A DNA stretch of 64,000 nucleotides from Blastobasis lacticolella. Lineage: Eukaryota; Arthropoda; Insecta; Lepidoptera; Blastobasidae. Where the stretch lies: the NCBI GenBank assembly GCA_905147135.1, contig LR990052.1, forward strand, positions 379,501 through 443,500. Direction: 5' to 3'. Each line of letters begins with the position of its first letter. Position 1 is the stretch's first letter. The translations under genes were made by a program, and so were the position numbers. The notes under the pieces are model-generated. The model searched no databases and was not told the origin of the DNA. It was given only the letters and a program-made list of their open reading frames with translations. Below are positions 31,910 through 44,562 of the stretch, in pieces.

Positions 31910-32600
31910 AATTCACCGAGTCCGACACAGGCTGCTTTACATTTTTATTATAGCTAGCGTGCAATTTGTGCAGCACTCCATCAAGGGTCGGGTCGTTTCC
32001 TTTGTTTACGGTCGGATAGTTGACTTCGCACCGCATCGGCGCTATCTGCCGGGCGGGCACTAATTACTGGTTAACCGCGTGAACAAATCACTCCCCCGCC
32101 CCTCCGCCTCCTCGACCGCGGAAGTAAACACCCCCACCCCCTGGATTAGGTTCACATGAGGGCCGGTCCTCGAGAGCTCCGCCAATATAGACCAGCAAAG
32201 TGCATGCACCGCGCACAGTACACCTATTCAAGCACTCACGCTGCAGAATAATAAAGGCTACAGCTCCTCGGTAACGTAAAACGGTATTTCCTGAAAGTAG
32301 CTCAGCCATATCGCATATGAGTTCAGAACTTATCTAATAGCGGCTCTACAGTCGTATTACCGAGCAACTTGTATCAATTTACGTTGCGACTCACGGTTAT
32401 ATTCGACGAGTGCCAAAGAAAATTCGCCATCAAACGCGTAGCGCTCGCCGGAATGGATGCAGCTGCAGCGTCTCGAAATTGGAATTCGGGTGCTGCTCAG
32501 CCGAAGCGAGGAAAGTGCGCCCGTTTTGTTTTTATTGCGTATCTAGGATCTGGTAAATCTTTTGTTCCCGTATTATCCTAGTGATTGATAGCTAGTATTA
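31910..32600. other. Unassigned, relatively GC-rich
   Basis: A CpG-rich stretch at 32020-32130. A 70-codon plus-strand frame (32369-32581) includes MDAAAASRNW but matches nothing I know. Confidence 0.4.
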
Positions 32601-32604
32601 TAAC

Positions 32605-32825
32605 TATTGTTAATCCCCGACGGAATATGAGGGTGTTATAAGTTTGACGTGTGTATATGTGTATCTGTTTGTGGCATCGAACAGATAAATCGATTTCGAA
32701 GTCGTTTTCTGTATATGGAAGCCAATTTAATCTAGATGGTTCTTAGGTTTGTTTCATTACAATCGGTTCAGTAGTTTAGGAAATATTTGGGTTTATGTGT
32801 ACTTGGTCGGGGGCTTTCTGTCGTT
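32605..32825 (+). repeat. Common lepidopteran repeat (CCCCGACG...GTTATAAGTTTGAC), copy 1
   Basis: Shares 'ccccgacg', 'gttataagtttgac', 'tctgt..gtggcat', 'aatcggttcagtagtt' in order with copy 2. Probably a non-autonomous element; class unknown to me. Confidence 0.7.
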
Positions 32826-32961
32826 TTACTGTCCATTAGGTTGTTATTGTGTAATTTGAGTGATTATTGAATGTGGCCGAGTCATCGTCGGAACATCTAT
32901 TAGCGGTATTCTCAGAATCAGGTTGTTTTCGCGATCTTAGAGAGCAATTAAAAGTTTTTAG

Positions 32962-33205
32962 CATCCCCGACAAAAATGAGAAGTGTTTATAAGTTTGACA
33001 GATACACTGTGTATCTGTGGCTCTGTGGCTCTGATTATGTATGTGTATGTCTGTGGCATTGTGGATCTCGAACGGATGGACTGATTTGGTTACGGTTTTT
33101 TTATCTGAAAGCCGGATAAAAGTTTTAGACATGATTCTTAGCTTTGTTAAATTAAAATCGGTTTAGTAGCTTGCAAAATATTTGAGTAAATAATCGGGTG
33201 CTCTC
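32962..33205 (+). repeat. Common lepidopteran repeat, copy 2
   Basis: Same order of blocks as copy 1: 'atccccgacaaaaatgagaa', 'ttataagtttgaca', 'gtctgtggcattgtgg', 'aaaatcggtttagtag'. The two copies are direct and ~140 bp apart. Confidence 0.7.
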
Positions 33206-34995
33206 CGACTTTTTCGGGCGGTTGGGTTATTTAAGGCTTCGTCGGAAAACACCAAAGTTAAACAAAACTTTCTCCCCCATTAAACTGATCCATTTATTAG
33301 CGATAGAGCTACAATTAATCATTTCAATATTTGATTGGGATAGACTTTTGATTAATTAAACGTGAAGTTGAGTGAACGGGCTCCATTTTCATTCGATGGA
33401 TTCCTTGCGAGACTGTTATCCACTCCCATTGTTTGCGTGAAGCCCAGTCAGAAATGAATTTCAAATAGAAACTTGTCGATAACTCCTTAATTATCGTCTG
33501 CAAATGTATCCTAATTTATCGTACATTGCGATGTCTTTCTTCGACAGTTATCAGTCAGCACTGTCATACATCATTGTATAGTGTTAATGTTAATCTACAA
33601 TATTTCACAAAACGTTGTAAATTTTTTAGATACTGTTGGAAAGAAATGCATGCTGTGGTCATTTTCACGTAATTTAACACTTAGCAGTTTGTTAGTCATA
33701 ATCAATGTAACAATGTATTGTAGTGTAATGATTGCCGGAGTCAACGCAATTGGCAGGTTCAACCGCAGAGACGGCGGCCCGAGCTAAGCATATAAAGTAT
33801 GCTAGATTAAAATAAGCATACCAGTTTGTTCCGGTGGCAGTGGGAACGGCGGGTGCGTGTGGGCCGTCGTCTGCGAGAAAATGGATTGGGTCCATGTTCT
33901 GGGTCCTAACTCGTGCAGCGGATTTCTTTGCCAATACAGCGCGGCAATGCAGCTTCAATAATAGGCACTTTTGAGCGTGGCACTACTTGGGGAGGACTAT
34001 TCGTTTTCAACTTTATTTGACAATGTATCAATGTAATGCTATATTACATATTTATGTATCAGTGTATAAATTGTTAGTGATCCTCAATATAAAGGAAAAA
34101 TAATCATCATAAGCAAGGACGTTGTATAATGCTAGGTTGAATGGCCGGAGCCGGCGGCCTTCCACACTGTTTACAACGATCAACTTGCGAAGCGTCTCCT
34201 CGCTTACATATCAATTCCAGTTTTTCGATTACGACATCAAAGAAGAAATGCTCTTTTCGTGTTGTTTGTTTACGTAAGCTAATTCCTTCTCGAAATCGGC
34301 CTTGGCGTTCGATTTGCACAGCATTAGCTTCCATCATACGATACGCTATCGCTGGGCGAGTTTTTACTGCGTTTGTTTGGTTTGTGATAGCGCGTAAGCC
34401 AATACTTATGTGGAATTGCTTTTGTATCATGTTACAATAACCAAATAATGTACGAGGAATTACGAGGAATATGATGTGTCGTTCACGATATTACTTGGAG
34501 ACATCTTCGGTACTAATACAACTTTACATAAACTAATATACTCTGGCTCTGTTATTCTTGCCATAGTTTTAGATGTATATGTCGGGGAGTATGTCGGGGA
34601 CGGACGGTCTACCTGGCATTGTCGGGCGCTGCCCGGCACTGTCTGGTATTGTCGAACATGGCCCAACCGCTGTCGACGTGGGGTGGGTGAGCTGCGGCCC
34701 TGGGGCGGCCAACATGTCACTGTGTGTTTCCTTCGTACTAGCATACCCCTCCTTTATAACGGTTTTAAAAGATATGTAATGGGCTACTCAATAAAGGAAT
34801 TCTGACTTTCCTTTTGACATAGGTAGGTTCTATTTTTCGATTTGACGTTTTAAACAAGCAATGTGTTACATGTATGTGTTGGTTGCGAACTATTTCATTG
34901 TCAACCTGACAATGATTTTTTACTTCTGAAGATCTCTATGTAAACTTTTGCTATAACTGTGAATGGGAATATACTGAGCTTTTACTCATGGGCCG
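33206..34995. other. Unassigned stretch
   Basis: Overlapping 65-109-codon frames on both strands, none recognised. Near 34615-34665 the phrase 'ggcattgtcgggcgctgccc' is partly repeated in tandem and recurs at 41.2 kb. Confidence 0.4.
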
Positions 34996-34999
34996 AGAG

Positions 35000-35400
35000 T
35001 GAGCAGAACAGCTTGACCCATCGTCACAGGTACGATAGCACAGACGCCCAGGAACTTTTCAGTGCGCGCCGTTCCCAACTTACACCGAGGCTCCGCCGAT
35101 AAGATATGGGTTTTTAATTAGAAGTGCGCGCGTCGAGTGGCGCGATACGGCGAGATAACGCGCGACACGCGATATCGCGCGATAAACCTCCGCGGGGAGG
35201 GGCGGGGCAGCCGGCTTAATTTGATCTGTCAGATTTATGCGACAACACGGACCCACCCTGATTGACGCCTGTTATTGGTTCCGTCCGAGATATTACGGGC
35301 CCGTATCGCCCCGCTTATTGAGCACTCGACAGTATCCGGTTTCCACCGGTTCTAATGCAATCTCGGTGGAATCAACACCGATTTACATTACATTATCCAT
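35000..35400. other. CpG-rich, repeat-free island
   Basis: Dense CG content ('gcgcgatacggcgagataac', 'cgcgatatcgcgcgataaac') with several GATA-type cores and a TTAATTAG. It contrasts with the AT-rich, repeat-filled surroundings. It could be a promoter-proximal or enhancer sequence, without proof. Confidence 0.3.
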
Positions 35401-36204
35401 TTGCCAATTTTTTTGACTGGGGACGGTGATGTATTGCGGCAATAACGGGCGTCCGGAGTCGTCAATACAGATGCGATCCGTCATTGAGCTGGGCCGATTG
35501 AACGGTGCGGGAAGTAATATACGGGCCGGGCGCGTTCCAACTCGTGCTATTAATTTGCCGAAATGGGAGTCCGTAACTTTCACGGTTTGGTAAATAACGA
35601 GTTTGAAAAAGTGTGGTCCGGTCAGCCACCGGCGCCGGCGCAGCGGGACCGCGCTGGCACGCGACGCGACCGCGCTCCCTGCCAAGCAGCCTGTCCTATT
35701 ACACTATTAGCTAGGTAATACCCCAAACGTGCGCCAAGTAATTGGCCGACAAATAGTGAATTATTTTATGTCCCAGACGCCACAAGCTATCGCCAAATAT
35801 ATTTCCAACTTTAGACATTTATGAGCGTGTCGAAGCGAACTTCAATGGAAGGCAGATAAACAAAAACGAATTGTTTTGCGGCTAGATAAATATTAGTCGC
35901 TACATCTAATGTTGAGCTCGTTCCAACAATTTGTGATACACAAATTTGTTTGTGTCTGAAATTGTTGTACGAAAATAATTTCAGCAAACTTAATCCTTAC
36001 TCGAAAATATGATACTTGTAAATTTCATTGCTGTTATTTTCTTTACAATCAGAACGAATCGCTTTCTCGTGAAATTAAAGTCAATGTTTTGTTCTGAACT
36101 GGAATTTCAACTTGAATTTAAATTCATTTCAGCTATCTGGTTAAGTGCCTATTTACTTTCTTAGTATATTATTTACTTTCTTACTGTAAATTGATCATGC
36201 GGTT
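35401..36204. other. Unassigned stretch
   Basis: A 100-codon minus-strand frame (35383-35685) is not recognised. A small inverted repeat (AACAATTT...AAATTGTT) lies near 35926-35967. Confidence 0.4.
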
Positions 36205-36290
36205 TCCTGTAGAGCCCTCCAACTCTTATCATCAGGATGTCGTACAAGGCCACATACCTCCGTAGACTAGACTATTGGAGCAATGTTTGC
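36205..36290 (+). repeat. Fragment of the GTGTCCGGCAGAG family
   Basis: 'gatgtcgtacaaggccac' and 'cctccgtagactag' match the family also seen at 1, 48.5 and 54.1 kb. Confidence 0.55.
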
Positions 36291-36347
36291 TGTTGATTAT
36301 TTTCAACAATGCAATCTTCATTCCGCCTAATAAAGTACTGATGGTCA

Positions 36348-36725
36348 TTTGGCGTTAATATCCCGGTTGTACTCCCGCGCATTAGGGCCCGGGGTCCGCC
36401 TCGACCATGATCCAGCATTTTGCAGATCAGGTAATTGCGTGGTAGTTAGTGGATCAGGTAACAGTGACGCGACTGCCATCTGACCTCCGTGACCCAGTTA
36501 ACAAGGGAACCTGACCAGATTAAACCATGTTTCACATTTAGTCGCCAGAATATGCAGGTTTCATCACGATGTATTTCCCTCACATTCAGAGCATCGGATA
36601 GTGATCAAAAATACATACAGTTCATACAGCTCTAAAAAGTGTCATTGGTACATGGCCGCGCTGGAGTTCGAACCCGGTATACGGGGTACGAGTCCAATCT
36701 CTTAACCATTAGGCCATCGACGCTC
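36348..36725 (-). mobile_element. tRNA-derived SINE with internal duplication
   Basis: Head on the right (GAGCGTCGATGGCC on the minus strand, B box region 'ggagttcgaacccgg' with one change). An extra ~25 bp ('gtggtagttagtggatcagg') interrupts the body near 36437. Older than the 24.6-kb copy by eye. Confidence 0.85.
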
Positions 36726-37945
36726 CCAAGTACTGTTAACGAAGCATAATTCACCCATAAGTTTATGTCGCTGCCAATTTTCCTTCTCGGACGGCAGACA
36801 GTCAATTTCCATTTCATTTCAATAAAAAACGAATAAACTTCAAACACGCCACTCGAACCCATAAAAGCGAGTGTAAAAACTGTCACCTGATACCGCGTTA
36901 TTTATTAAAAACCATTTGTGGAAGCACACACCGCACACCCCGCATAGGTTTTTCAGATAGCGCAGGTGGCGAGAAACGCGCGAAGGGTGCCCCGAGTCAG
37001 CGCCGCCGGTGCATCTGCATTCGCCCCCTCGTCACGTACGTCGCACGTGAGACGTCCCAAGGTGAACGATCCCATTAAACGACCACGTACTTCACAGATC
37101 GTATTCTACCAAAAAAGGAACGTAGGAACGATTTAATTCGCGAAGACGCGGGGACGGCCGCCGTCGAGGTGAATATGCTGCTATTCTCCTTGTTTAGTTT
37201 TATGTGAACGTGCTCGTCTGATAACGCCAAGGCTTTGTAACATTAGTTGCTACGTTAAACATAAAAATAGAAACCCTTTTCTCTTTGCGTCGTGTTTGAA
37301 CAGCGCCTTTGAGAGCGTCGTTTGGATAAAGAAATGCGCTGAGAATAAGCTACAGCCCAATAAAGTAACACTTTTTTGGGATATTAGAGCAGTAAAAGTC
37401 ACACACGAATTTATGCCAGCTAAAAAGCGGGAATTCGTACTCTTTAATTAAAAATTTGACATAAACAACCCGAGCTGATACCATTGTTTCAGATAACATT
37501 TTAAGACGATACCTCCGTTACTGATTACAACATTTACGACAAAGCTAAGGTCTGTCGGTACTTTCAATATCAATGGAGAGCAAAATAATGACGTCGTTAC
37601 TCGTGTATCTTTGGAATCGTTATTTTGAAGGGCAATATTTGCGTCCTTGACGACAAGTGGCATTTAATTGTGGCGGCGGCATGGTACTCAGCCTGTAATT
37701 AGTTCAAAATATCGGGCGTGTGATGTGGGGATGATACAGAGTTTGTGCTATAAATACACTGGCTTTATGAACATACATATGGGTAAGGCGTATGTTAGAC
37801 GCGGGAAATTATGTTCCTTTTAATTATGATATAAGTGTATCAGCATTTGCTCTACAGTTAAGAAACAGTGCGACCTGCTCACTAACTTTAAGAACAAGCT
37901 GATAGTAGCGCCACAACTCACAAAGGGTTTCATTATTTTTAATTT
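36726..37945. other. Unassigned, part CpG-rich
   Basis: CpG-rich at 36950-37170 ('cgccgccggtgcatctgcat'). No gene recognised. Confidence 0.4.
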
Positions 37946-37949
37946 CTTT

Positions 37950-38050
37950 AAATATGCATATCTTCTCTGATCATTATAATCTAGACGCCTTCAAAACTAG
38001 AGTGAATAGGCTGTTCTTAGACATGCATGCTAGCATCGTCACTTCCCACC
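37950..38050 (+). pseudogene. LINE ORF2 C-terminus (DHYNLDAFKTRVNRLFL)
   Basis: Reads DHYNLDAFKTRVNRLFLDMHA, the end of a non-LTR reverse transcriptase related to the fragments at 15.8 and 52.1 kb. Confidence 0.7.
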
Positions 38051-38449
38051 TTTTTCTTTCTCACATTATATCTAGATTCGAACCGAGAAGAAACCATATG
38101 ATACACAGTGAGGTAGTTAGAGGCTTACATATATGTGCCCTAAACCCTCGACGAAGCCTACATAAGTACTAAAATACTTACACACCGATTTCAATACAAC
38201 AATGTTATAAATAGGCAATACATTCAACCGTTTTTCCAAAACTAATCTGATAAACAGACCTACGAGCGGAGGGGCTGAATGCCCAGCTAAGCAGCCGTGG
38301 TTATTTGCGAGGTTTGGGCGCAATCTCGGTTGGTTATCAACCGCGGCGAAATATTAGCCTCGTTACAGCACCAAGCGGCCTAATTTGAGGCGGTGTAGGT
38401 GCAGATGCTTTTGTACTACAACAGTTGCCAGGTAATTCGGTTATCTAAT

Positions 38450-38525
38450 CTCTGTGTAGTTGAGTAGAATGTAGCACCAACAACCTTCACTCCCGGTTGT
38501 CGTACAAGGCGGCTAATTAAGGACA
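38450..38525 (+). repeat. Fragment of the GTGTCCGGCAGAG family
   Basis: 'gagtagaatgtagcaccaac' and 'gttgtcgtacaaggcggcta'. Confidence 0.55.
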
Positions 38526-38539
38526 GGCCAAGTATCGTG

Positions 38540-38665
38540 GGGTTCCTCAAAAGGCATGTCTACAGGTGCCCCAAAGGCCGGCACCATTTTCGCTTCTTAA
38601 AAGACGGTGGCTGCGTTCCATCAGTTGGACCGTCTGCTTGAATGCCTCCCTAGGCTATAAAAATC
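38540..38665 (+). repeat. Lepidopteran LINE/SINE 3' fragment
   Basis: 'ggttcctcaaaaggcatgtc', 'ggtgccccaaaggccggca', 'tccatcagttggaccgtctg' and 'ctataaaaa' follow the order of a common lepidopteran repeat ending in ATAAAAA. Confidence 0.55.
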
Positions 38666-38679
38666 CTCCACTAGCCTCA

Positions 38680-38742
38680 TCTTGGCGCCAATATCCCAAA
38701 TGTGCTCTTGCGCGCGAGAGCTTGGAGGTCCGTGGAACTAAG
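38680..38742 (-). mobile_element. SINE 3' fragment
   Basis: 'catcttggcgccaatatccc' and 'tgctcttgcgcgcgagag' match the SINE 3' end in reverse. Confidence 0.65.
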
Positions 38743-40245
38743 AATAGATAATTCAATTCCGGCAAGCCACTCCGCAAGTCCATCTTTTATTGATTCGAAC
38801 TGTCAAGTTTATACATACATACACACCTACGCCCGTAGGACAGATTAATTTAAAATTCAAATTACGGACGTATGCCAACATCTGTTCTGTTCCTACACAG
38901 AAGATGGAGTATCCATCTATCTTCGGTCGCATCCTCACTTACCACCAGGTGAGATGGTGTTCCAATGTCTGGCTAGTCTAATAAAAAAATCCTTACTAGG
39001 AAGTTTCCCACAGGGATTAACAATCGATAATTTAATGCAACACTAACGGACAAACTACTAACAACTGTTACAAAAGTCTGTGTAAAGCCGGAGCGTTGTG
39101 TTCGCTAGTTTGATGTTTTCCTTCGGGAGTCTAGAATTCAAGAGTGAAGCTAGAGTTACCAAGCGAGGTCTTCTAACAATAGTGTTGCACCATCAAGACA
39201 GCCATTAAAACGTGAAATTGGCAAAGTTCAAAATGTTACATGGTTGTTAGAAACACGCTGTTTCATTCGTGAATTTTTATTATGCTCCAAATGAAATTGC
39301 ATTCATACCTACTACTAGAGGTGGAGAAAACGGCGAAGTACCTTAAGCACTTTAAATTTATCGTTTCTCGCCTTGAGTGCGATGATGAATTTCATTAGGG
39401 GAGAATTTTCATATTTTAATTTTCAAATGCCTTTCTTTTTGAAGAAGAAATATAATTGGTAAACTGCAGGGCTGTGCCTAGGGCTAGGGCTTAGACCTAG
39501 TTTATGGATTTATTTATTTATGGATATTGTATGAATATTCACCTTCTTTTAATGCCTAATCACAACATTAGCAGCCGGCATCAGTTCCTTGGGCCATAAT
39601 TGCGAAGCGTTGTAACGCAATGTCGAAACTTCAAAACAACTGTCCATTATCTCATCCGCTACTTACAAGCAAAATTTAATTACAAACTGTTTAGTAGTAT
39701 TTTCGCGTGAAAAAATAAGTAAACATCCATCCAAGTTTCGCATTTGCATACATACATACATATTCTAATTTCATAATATCTAAAAATCACGCATTTGACT
39801 CCCTGGAGCAGAGACTACGGACTTTGTATAATAATATTACTAGAAAATAGGATAATAGAATACAATACAAACTCTACTAAACTCGTACGAAACTACGAAA
39901 CCTTGACAAAATGGATTGCCCAGTCAATCTAATAAGTACCATATTGCGTCGGCACTCGGTTCCGAATTGGATAACAACGCGTTTGCCGAGGGTGCGGCGA
40001 GTGGATTGGCAGCACTGGATTTGTAACCCGACTCGGGGCTCTGTTAGGCTCGCTGGTTACGGATTCTATACTTACGTAGAGTAACTATACGCAGAGTAGT
40101 TCGATTGCGTGAGTGAGTGACATGAGTGAGACTTTCTTGAAAAAAAGAAAGCGTTTTATGAAGTAACACATTTAAAAGGTGTACGAATTGTACGAATTGT
40201 CCACAAGCAATTTAGAACCACTAACTGACCGAAGTGACTTTGGCT
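38743..40245. other. Unassigned stretch
   Basis: A CATA microsatellite (about 39746-39763). No gene recognised. Confidence 0.45.
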
Positions 40246-40284
40246 GCCTGTGTGTATTCTACCGGCTGTACAATGGGGATTCTT

Positions 40285-40690
40285 AGGAGCAACTTTTGAT
40301 CTGGTGCCCATAGCACAATTCCGCCATCGCACCACCCGCCACAGGCTGGGTACTCATCCCCATTACGACCCTCTAGTGGTGTCCACGCGAAGATTCGAAA
40401 GTACGTTTCTCGCTCGTACGATACGGATGTGGAATGAGCTCCCAGCCACAGTATTTCCTTTGGACTATGACATGTGATCGTTCAAAAGGTATATTAGAGG
40501 TCTCCTTAGAGAGCGACCCTGGTGTTGCTGATGTCCATAGGCGGCGGTGACCACTTTCCATCAGGTCGCCCGCATGCCTGTTTGTCTGCCGTATACCGTC
40601 ACGGGGCCAAATTGTACAACCAGTTTGGATCACCAGCGGAAGACCTTGGTCAACCTCGACAAAATATAATGAAGAAATAAAAAGAAACAC
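40285..40690 (+). pseudogene. LINE ORF2 C-terminus and 3' UTR
   Basis: Reads IAQFRHRTTRHRLGTHPHYD, STRRFESTFLARTIRMWNEL, PATVFPLDYDM, then an early stop followed by SFKRYI-like sequence. This is a widespread insect LINE tail (RT.R.WN.LP..VFP..Y....FK). The 3' part ends in 'gttgctgatgtccataggcg', 'ggtgaccactttccatcagg', shared with 46.9, 53.4 and 60.6 kb. Inactivated by the stop and truncated upstream. Confidence 0.78.
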
Positions 40691-41265
40691 TAGATTTACT
40701 TCTTCTTGCTGCTACTTTTTAGTTAACAAAAAAATGTGTCTCTGATAATGTTTATTTTTGACAGCCCCCAGCGGCACAGAAACTAATAAAAAAACAAACC
40801 GTGCTTCTTCACCCACCTAAGCCCGTCGCTACGTTCCAAAGGGTCGAACATCACGATGTAAGATAGCCCATATCCTCTCTCAATAATGGGAATATTAAAC
40901 AAACAAAAAAGATTCTGCTTTACATGTTGGTACAGATATTACGGTCATGTCTGCGCCCTATTTACAATACATCTTTATTACAGTTCCACCGTTCTCAAAA
41001 GAAATGAAATACAAAACAAAACCGCTTTCACCACTCTCCCATACGTCACTTCAAACAAATTACGGCTATCCATTTCAAAAGAAAATCGCAGTCCCGTATT
41101 TATAAAACGTGAAATGAGAAAACGCGAGTCACGAGACTTATGTTCAAATGGGCTGGGGTCACGCACGATGCGCCCGCGCAGCCCACATATGTGGAAACTC
41201 TACCGCTATAGCGCATACCTTTTTAACCGTCCGGCTCTGCCTAGCATTGTCGGGCGATGTCCGGC
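40691..41265. other. Unassigned stretch
   Basis: A 142-codon frame begins here but runs into the repeat at 41.27 kb and resembles nothing; treated as chance. Confidence 0.4.
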
Positions 41266-41269
41266 TTTG

Positions 41270-41460
41270 TTTATGAGTGTGTCTGTGGCATCGTACCCCG
41301 AACGAATCGATTAAACTGGCTTTCAAATAAAGAAATCATCATTGAAATCGGTACATCCGATCGAGATCTTTGATGGCACAGACAGACACACCCTACACAC
41401 ATATCCATACACACCTCTTCCTCTTAACACGCCTCTGTTTCCATCGGGGATTAATAAAGA
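41270..41460. repeat. Head-to-head pair of the CCCCGACG repeat
   Basis: Left half 'gtgtctgtggcatcgtaccc ... gaaatcggta' is forward. Right half 'gatggcacagacagacacac ... ccatcgggga' is the same repeat reversed. Together they form an imperfect palindrome. Confidence 0.6.
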
Positions 41461-41934
41461 CATTTATCTTTCGCCAAGCGTCACACCCTGCGCTCGCGCA
41501 GGTGGTCGCACCTTCCCGCAACCGCAAACCCGATTGTTCTTTATAAATAACCCTGCAAATTCATGTGGATACTGCGAAAACACGCCCGTCACTCCGCATC
41601 GCCCTGACAGGTGGCGTAACGAGATACAGCGCCCGAAACGCAACATTCAAGTGTTCACGACGTGATGTGAAATCGTAACGGAATATTCCGTAATTAGCTT
41701 TTGGTCCAATGCTTTTTTCGCGTGAAACAGGCTTTATGTTTCCTGTGGGAAAATGAGATGAGGGAGATGGTGGGAAGGCGGGGTGCTTCCAACAAACGAC
41801 ACGAGTTTCTCACAAAATAATCCACTGTGGAGCTAAATATAGAATCGGAAACGGAAAACTTAATCTAAAAACGTTCTTTTGTAGGTACCAAATTATTTCA
41901 AGACATATCCAACGACATCCCACAGAATGGACTA

Positions 41935-42118
41935 TGCGTGAAAACAAATGCATAAGGGTATTTTTAAAAGATATTATTTTACATTTTGTTTGCGTGAATA
42001 ATATGTAAATTTCAGCTCTCTAGTACCAATAGTTTTTGAGATGAGTGAAAGCGCGGACGGACAGACGTACATGTCGAAACTACAAGGGTTCTTTGGTTTC
42101 CAACGGAACCCTAAAAAG
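41935..42118 (+). repeat. Common lepidopteran repeat (AATTTCAGCTCTCTAG...GGAACCCTAAAAA)
   Basis: 'aaatttcagctctctagtac', 'agtttttgagatgagtga', 'gacggacagacgtacatg' and 'ttccaacggaaccctaaaaa' are blocks of a very abundant insect interspersed repeat. Confidence 0.7.
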
Positions 42119-44230
42119 TAAAAAGTGTCGCGAACCTGATATACCTACAGCGCTTGTAGTTTTATTTTTGAATTTAGGACGTTATTGCCACAGCGTCGCA
42201 GCCAGACTCCCGCCGTCCCCGGGGCCCAATCGTGATTGCGATCGCCCGCGTCTGTCTGGCGACCAATTAATAACTACAATATAACGCAGAGCCACAGTAG
42301 AAGGGAGAACAGTAAAACCATGTTACTTGGGAGTGACTTTAAAATCGTTACGAATGACAGGATGGCAGGTTGGTGAGACGATTCGTCAAGCCTGATGATA
42401 GTTCTAGTTGGTCAAGCGTGTTTTACCGATTTTTTTGTTTTCAATTTGTCATGCATTATTTTTGTGTAAAAATATTGCCAATTTTATAAAGCATTACATT
42501 GTTCTAATTGGTCAAACCTGTATAAAGTTCTGAGTAGTGAAGTTAACAATAAGTTGTATCGCTTGCTTCAAGCTTCAATTCGACAAACGCAATACCTAAG
42601 ACTTGTCCTCTTATTATTGCGATCTTATCAGTATTTTGGTAATACGTAGTAGATACTTGCATTAAATAGCAATAAAACTTTTTGTATAGGTATTGTACCT
42701 ATAAATGTATACTTACTACTACGGGTCGAAGTGAAGAAGAAATTACAACAGCGAACCCTTGCATGTTGATGATGAAAATCCCTAACAGAGTGACTTGTCC
42801 ATTATCTGTCAAAATTAATAAGCTCGTTTCGATCATGTACAGTCATCAGTCAATCATCATCATCTTAGTGTCTATTCCTCCTTCCGCCTATGTCTGCTTT
42901 ATACAGTCCCTATGTTATTTCATCAACATTTTGGAACAAATCGTTTCCACGTCGTGAAACGTTTCAAAACATGTCGTTTGTATGACGATGTTCTACTGTA
43001 TTTCCATAGACTGTGTGAGAACGGCGCCGGCGATGCGCCCACGGGCTAATCAACGCATGGCTTCAACATTGAACTATACTTTTTCTCTACCGATCGTGCT
43101 ACTAGCAGTTTGTATGGTCGAAGTTTTTGCTAAAAACACTGTAGTTTTTTTCTCGTATACTGTCAAGCTAGGGAAAGTTAGCTATCATCACTGCTGTGAT
43201 TTTTTTTCTGTTTGTGGAGTAACGCCAAGATGATGATGATCATGATTTACTCACTCAGCGACTTTGAAAGTCTAAGTAATTCGTTCATCAAAATATTATG
43301 AATTCAAAAGTAACTCCAATTTCAATTTCTTTATTTCGCATGCCACGTGTTACATATAGTTGTTTCAATATGATGAGAATCAACATGGACCCGGATTGGG
43401 CTCCTTCTATCTAACGCTATAACATGCACCCCTGAATTGCTGAACTTATTTGAATAAAATTTGGCAACCTGGGAAGAGCATGGGCTATACCTATACATTT
43501 TAGATACTATATCGAAATTCACTGTAGTTCCCGCGGACACAGCATACCCGAATTTTTCGCAGACAAAAGCTTAACACTTATCTCAAGCACCGACGTTCAG
43601 AAATGGCTTTTACTAGAGCGTTTAGGCTCCGCATCCGATCCAAGTTCGGTCAACAATCTAATAAATGGCATTCCAATATGGTTCTATCAAAATTAATTCA
43701 TTAATCTTGCAGCAGGATGTAGGTACCTAAATTATTCTTGTCGGGCTATAGAAAACTTAGGATACTGGTACGAAAGCTATCCTAGAAATAGTACTGTACT
43801 GTACTCGAATTCGTATTCTATTCAACATTCCGTATTAAATATTCATCGGCTCGTTAAAACTCTTCCCGTTGTCCCGACAACAAAAATGGTCGGTATTCCT
43901 ATATATGGCATTTTCGAGAATAAAAATCCAAGCTTTCGATTCAAACGCAAACTTCGTTTAAATATTTGAAATGGCCGGTGTGTACGCTGTGCTGAATATA
44001 AAACTGAATATCCTCCGTGAACTATTTGCGAATAAATAACGTAGGTTCCGCGGCGGCAGGTTCCGTATGCCCGCGTGCCGCTCGTAGCCGGCCATTGCAG
44101 TTTTAAACCGATATTTTACTGCCAAAGTCATTCCTTGAACGCGCCGCATAGAGTATGTACTTCACTACTTATGTGTCGATTTTAGATTACTTTTCACATT
44201 TGACTTAATGAATAATCAGAGATTGCACAG
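42119..44230. other. Unassigned stretch
   Basis: 'gccaagatgatgatgatc' near 43228 may be the last bases of an RTE-like or SINE copy. No gene recognised. Confidence 0.4.
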
Positions 44231-44234
44231 GAAA

Positions 44235-44405
44235 ATATACCTACCACCTATCCTATCCATTGTCGGGTGTCGTAAAAGGCGTTTATTGTAGAGGCGACCA
44301 TGTGTACCACTAAGGCCGTCAAAGAAATATGACCCGCCTGGAAAGCGTAGAGATTATGGCAATGCCCTCCATTAAAATGGAGTAGGCTCGTTGATTTACC
44401 ACATT
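44235..44405 (+). repeat. Fragment of the GTGTCCGGCAGAG family
   Basis: 'gtcgggtgtcgtaaaaggcg' and 'cgcctggaaagcgtagagat', 'tatggcaatgccctcc' match blocks at 50.6 and 54.2 kb. Confidence 0.65.
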
Positions 44406-44562
44406 TTGGTAAACCGTTTCAGGGAAAATATAAATATAAAAATCGATAAACTAACAAAATAAGAGAGATAATATGATATAAAAATTATACCATGTTACCT
44501 AGATCCATATAAATACTAAATAAATAAATGAAAGTAGTAAATAAAAGATATACAAATACATA

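Noticed and set aside
33825..33961. Open frame GGSGNGGCVWAVVCEKMDW with an upstream AG and a TATAAA at about 33790
   Set aside because: Short, no homology recognised, and signals too weak to separate from chance.
35383..35685. 100-codon minus-strand frame
   Set aside because: Lies over CpG-rich non-repetitive DNA; no motif or splice context supports it.
40886..41314. 142-codon plus-strand open frame
   Set aside because: Runs into a common repeat and has no recognisable motifs or sensible composition.
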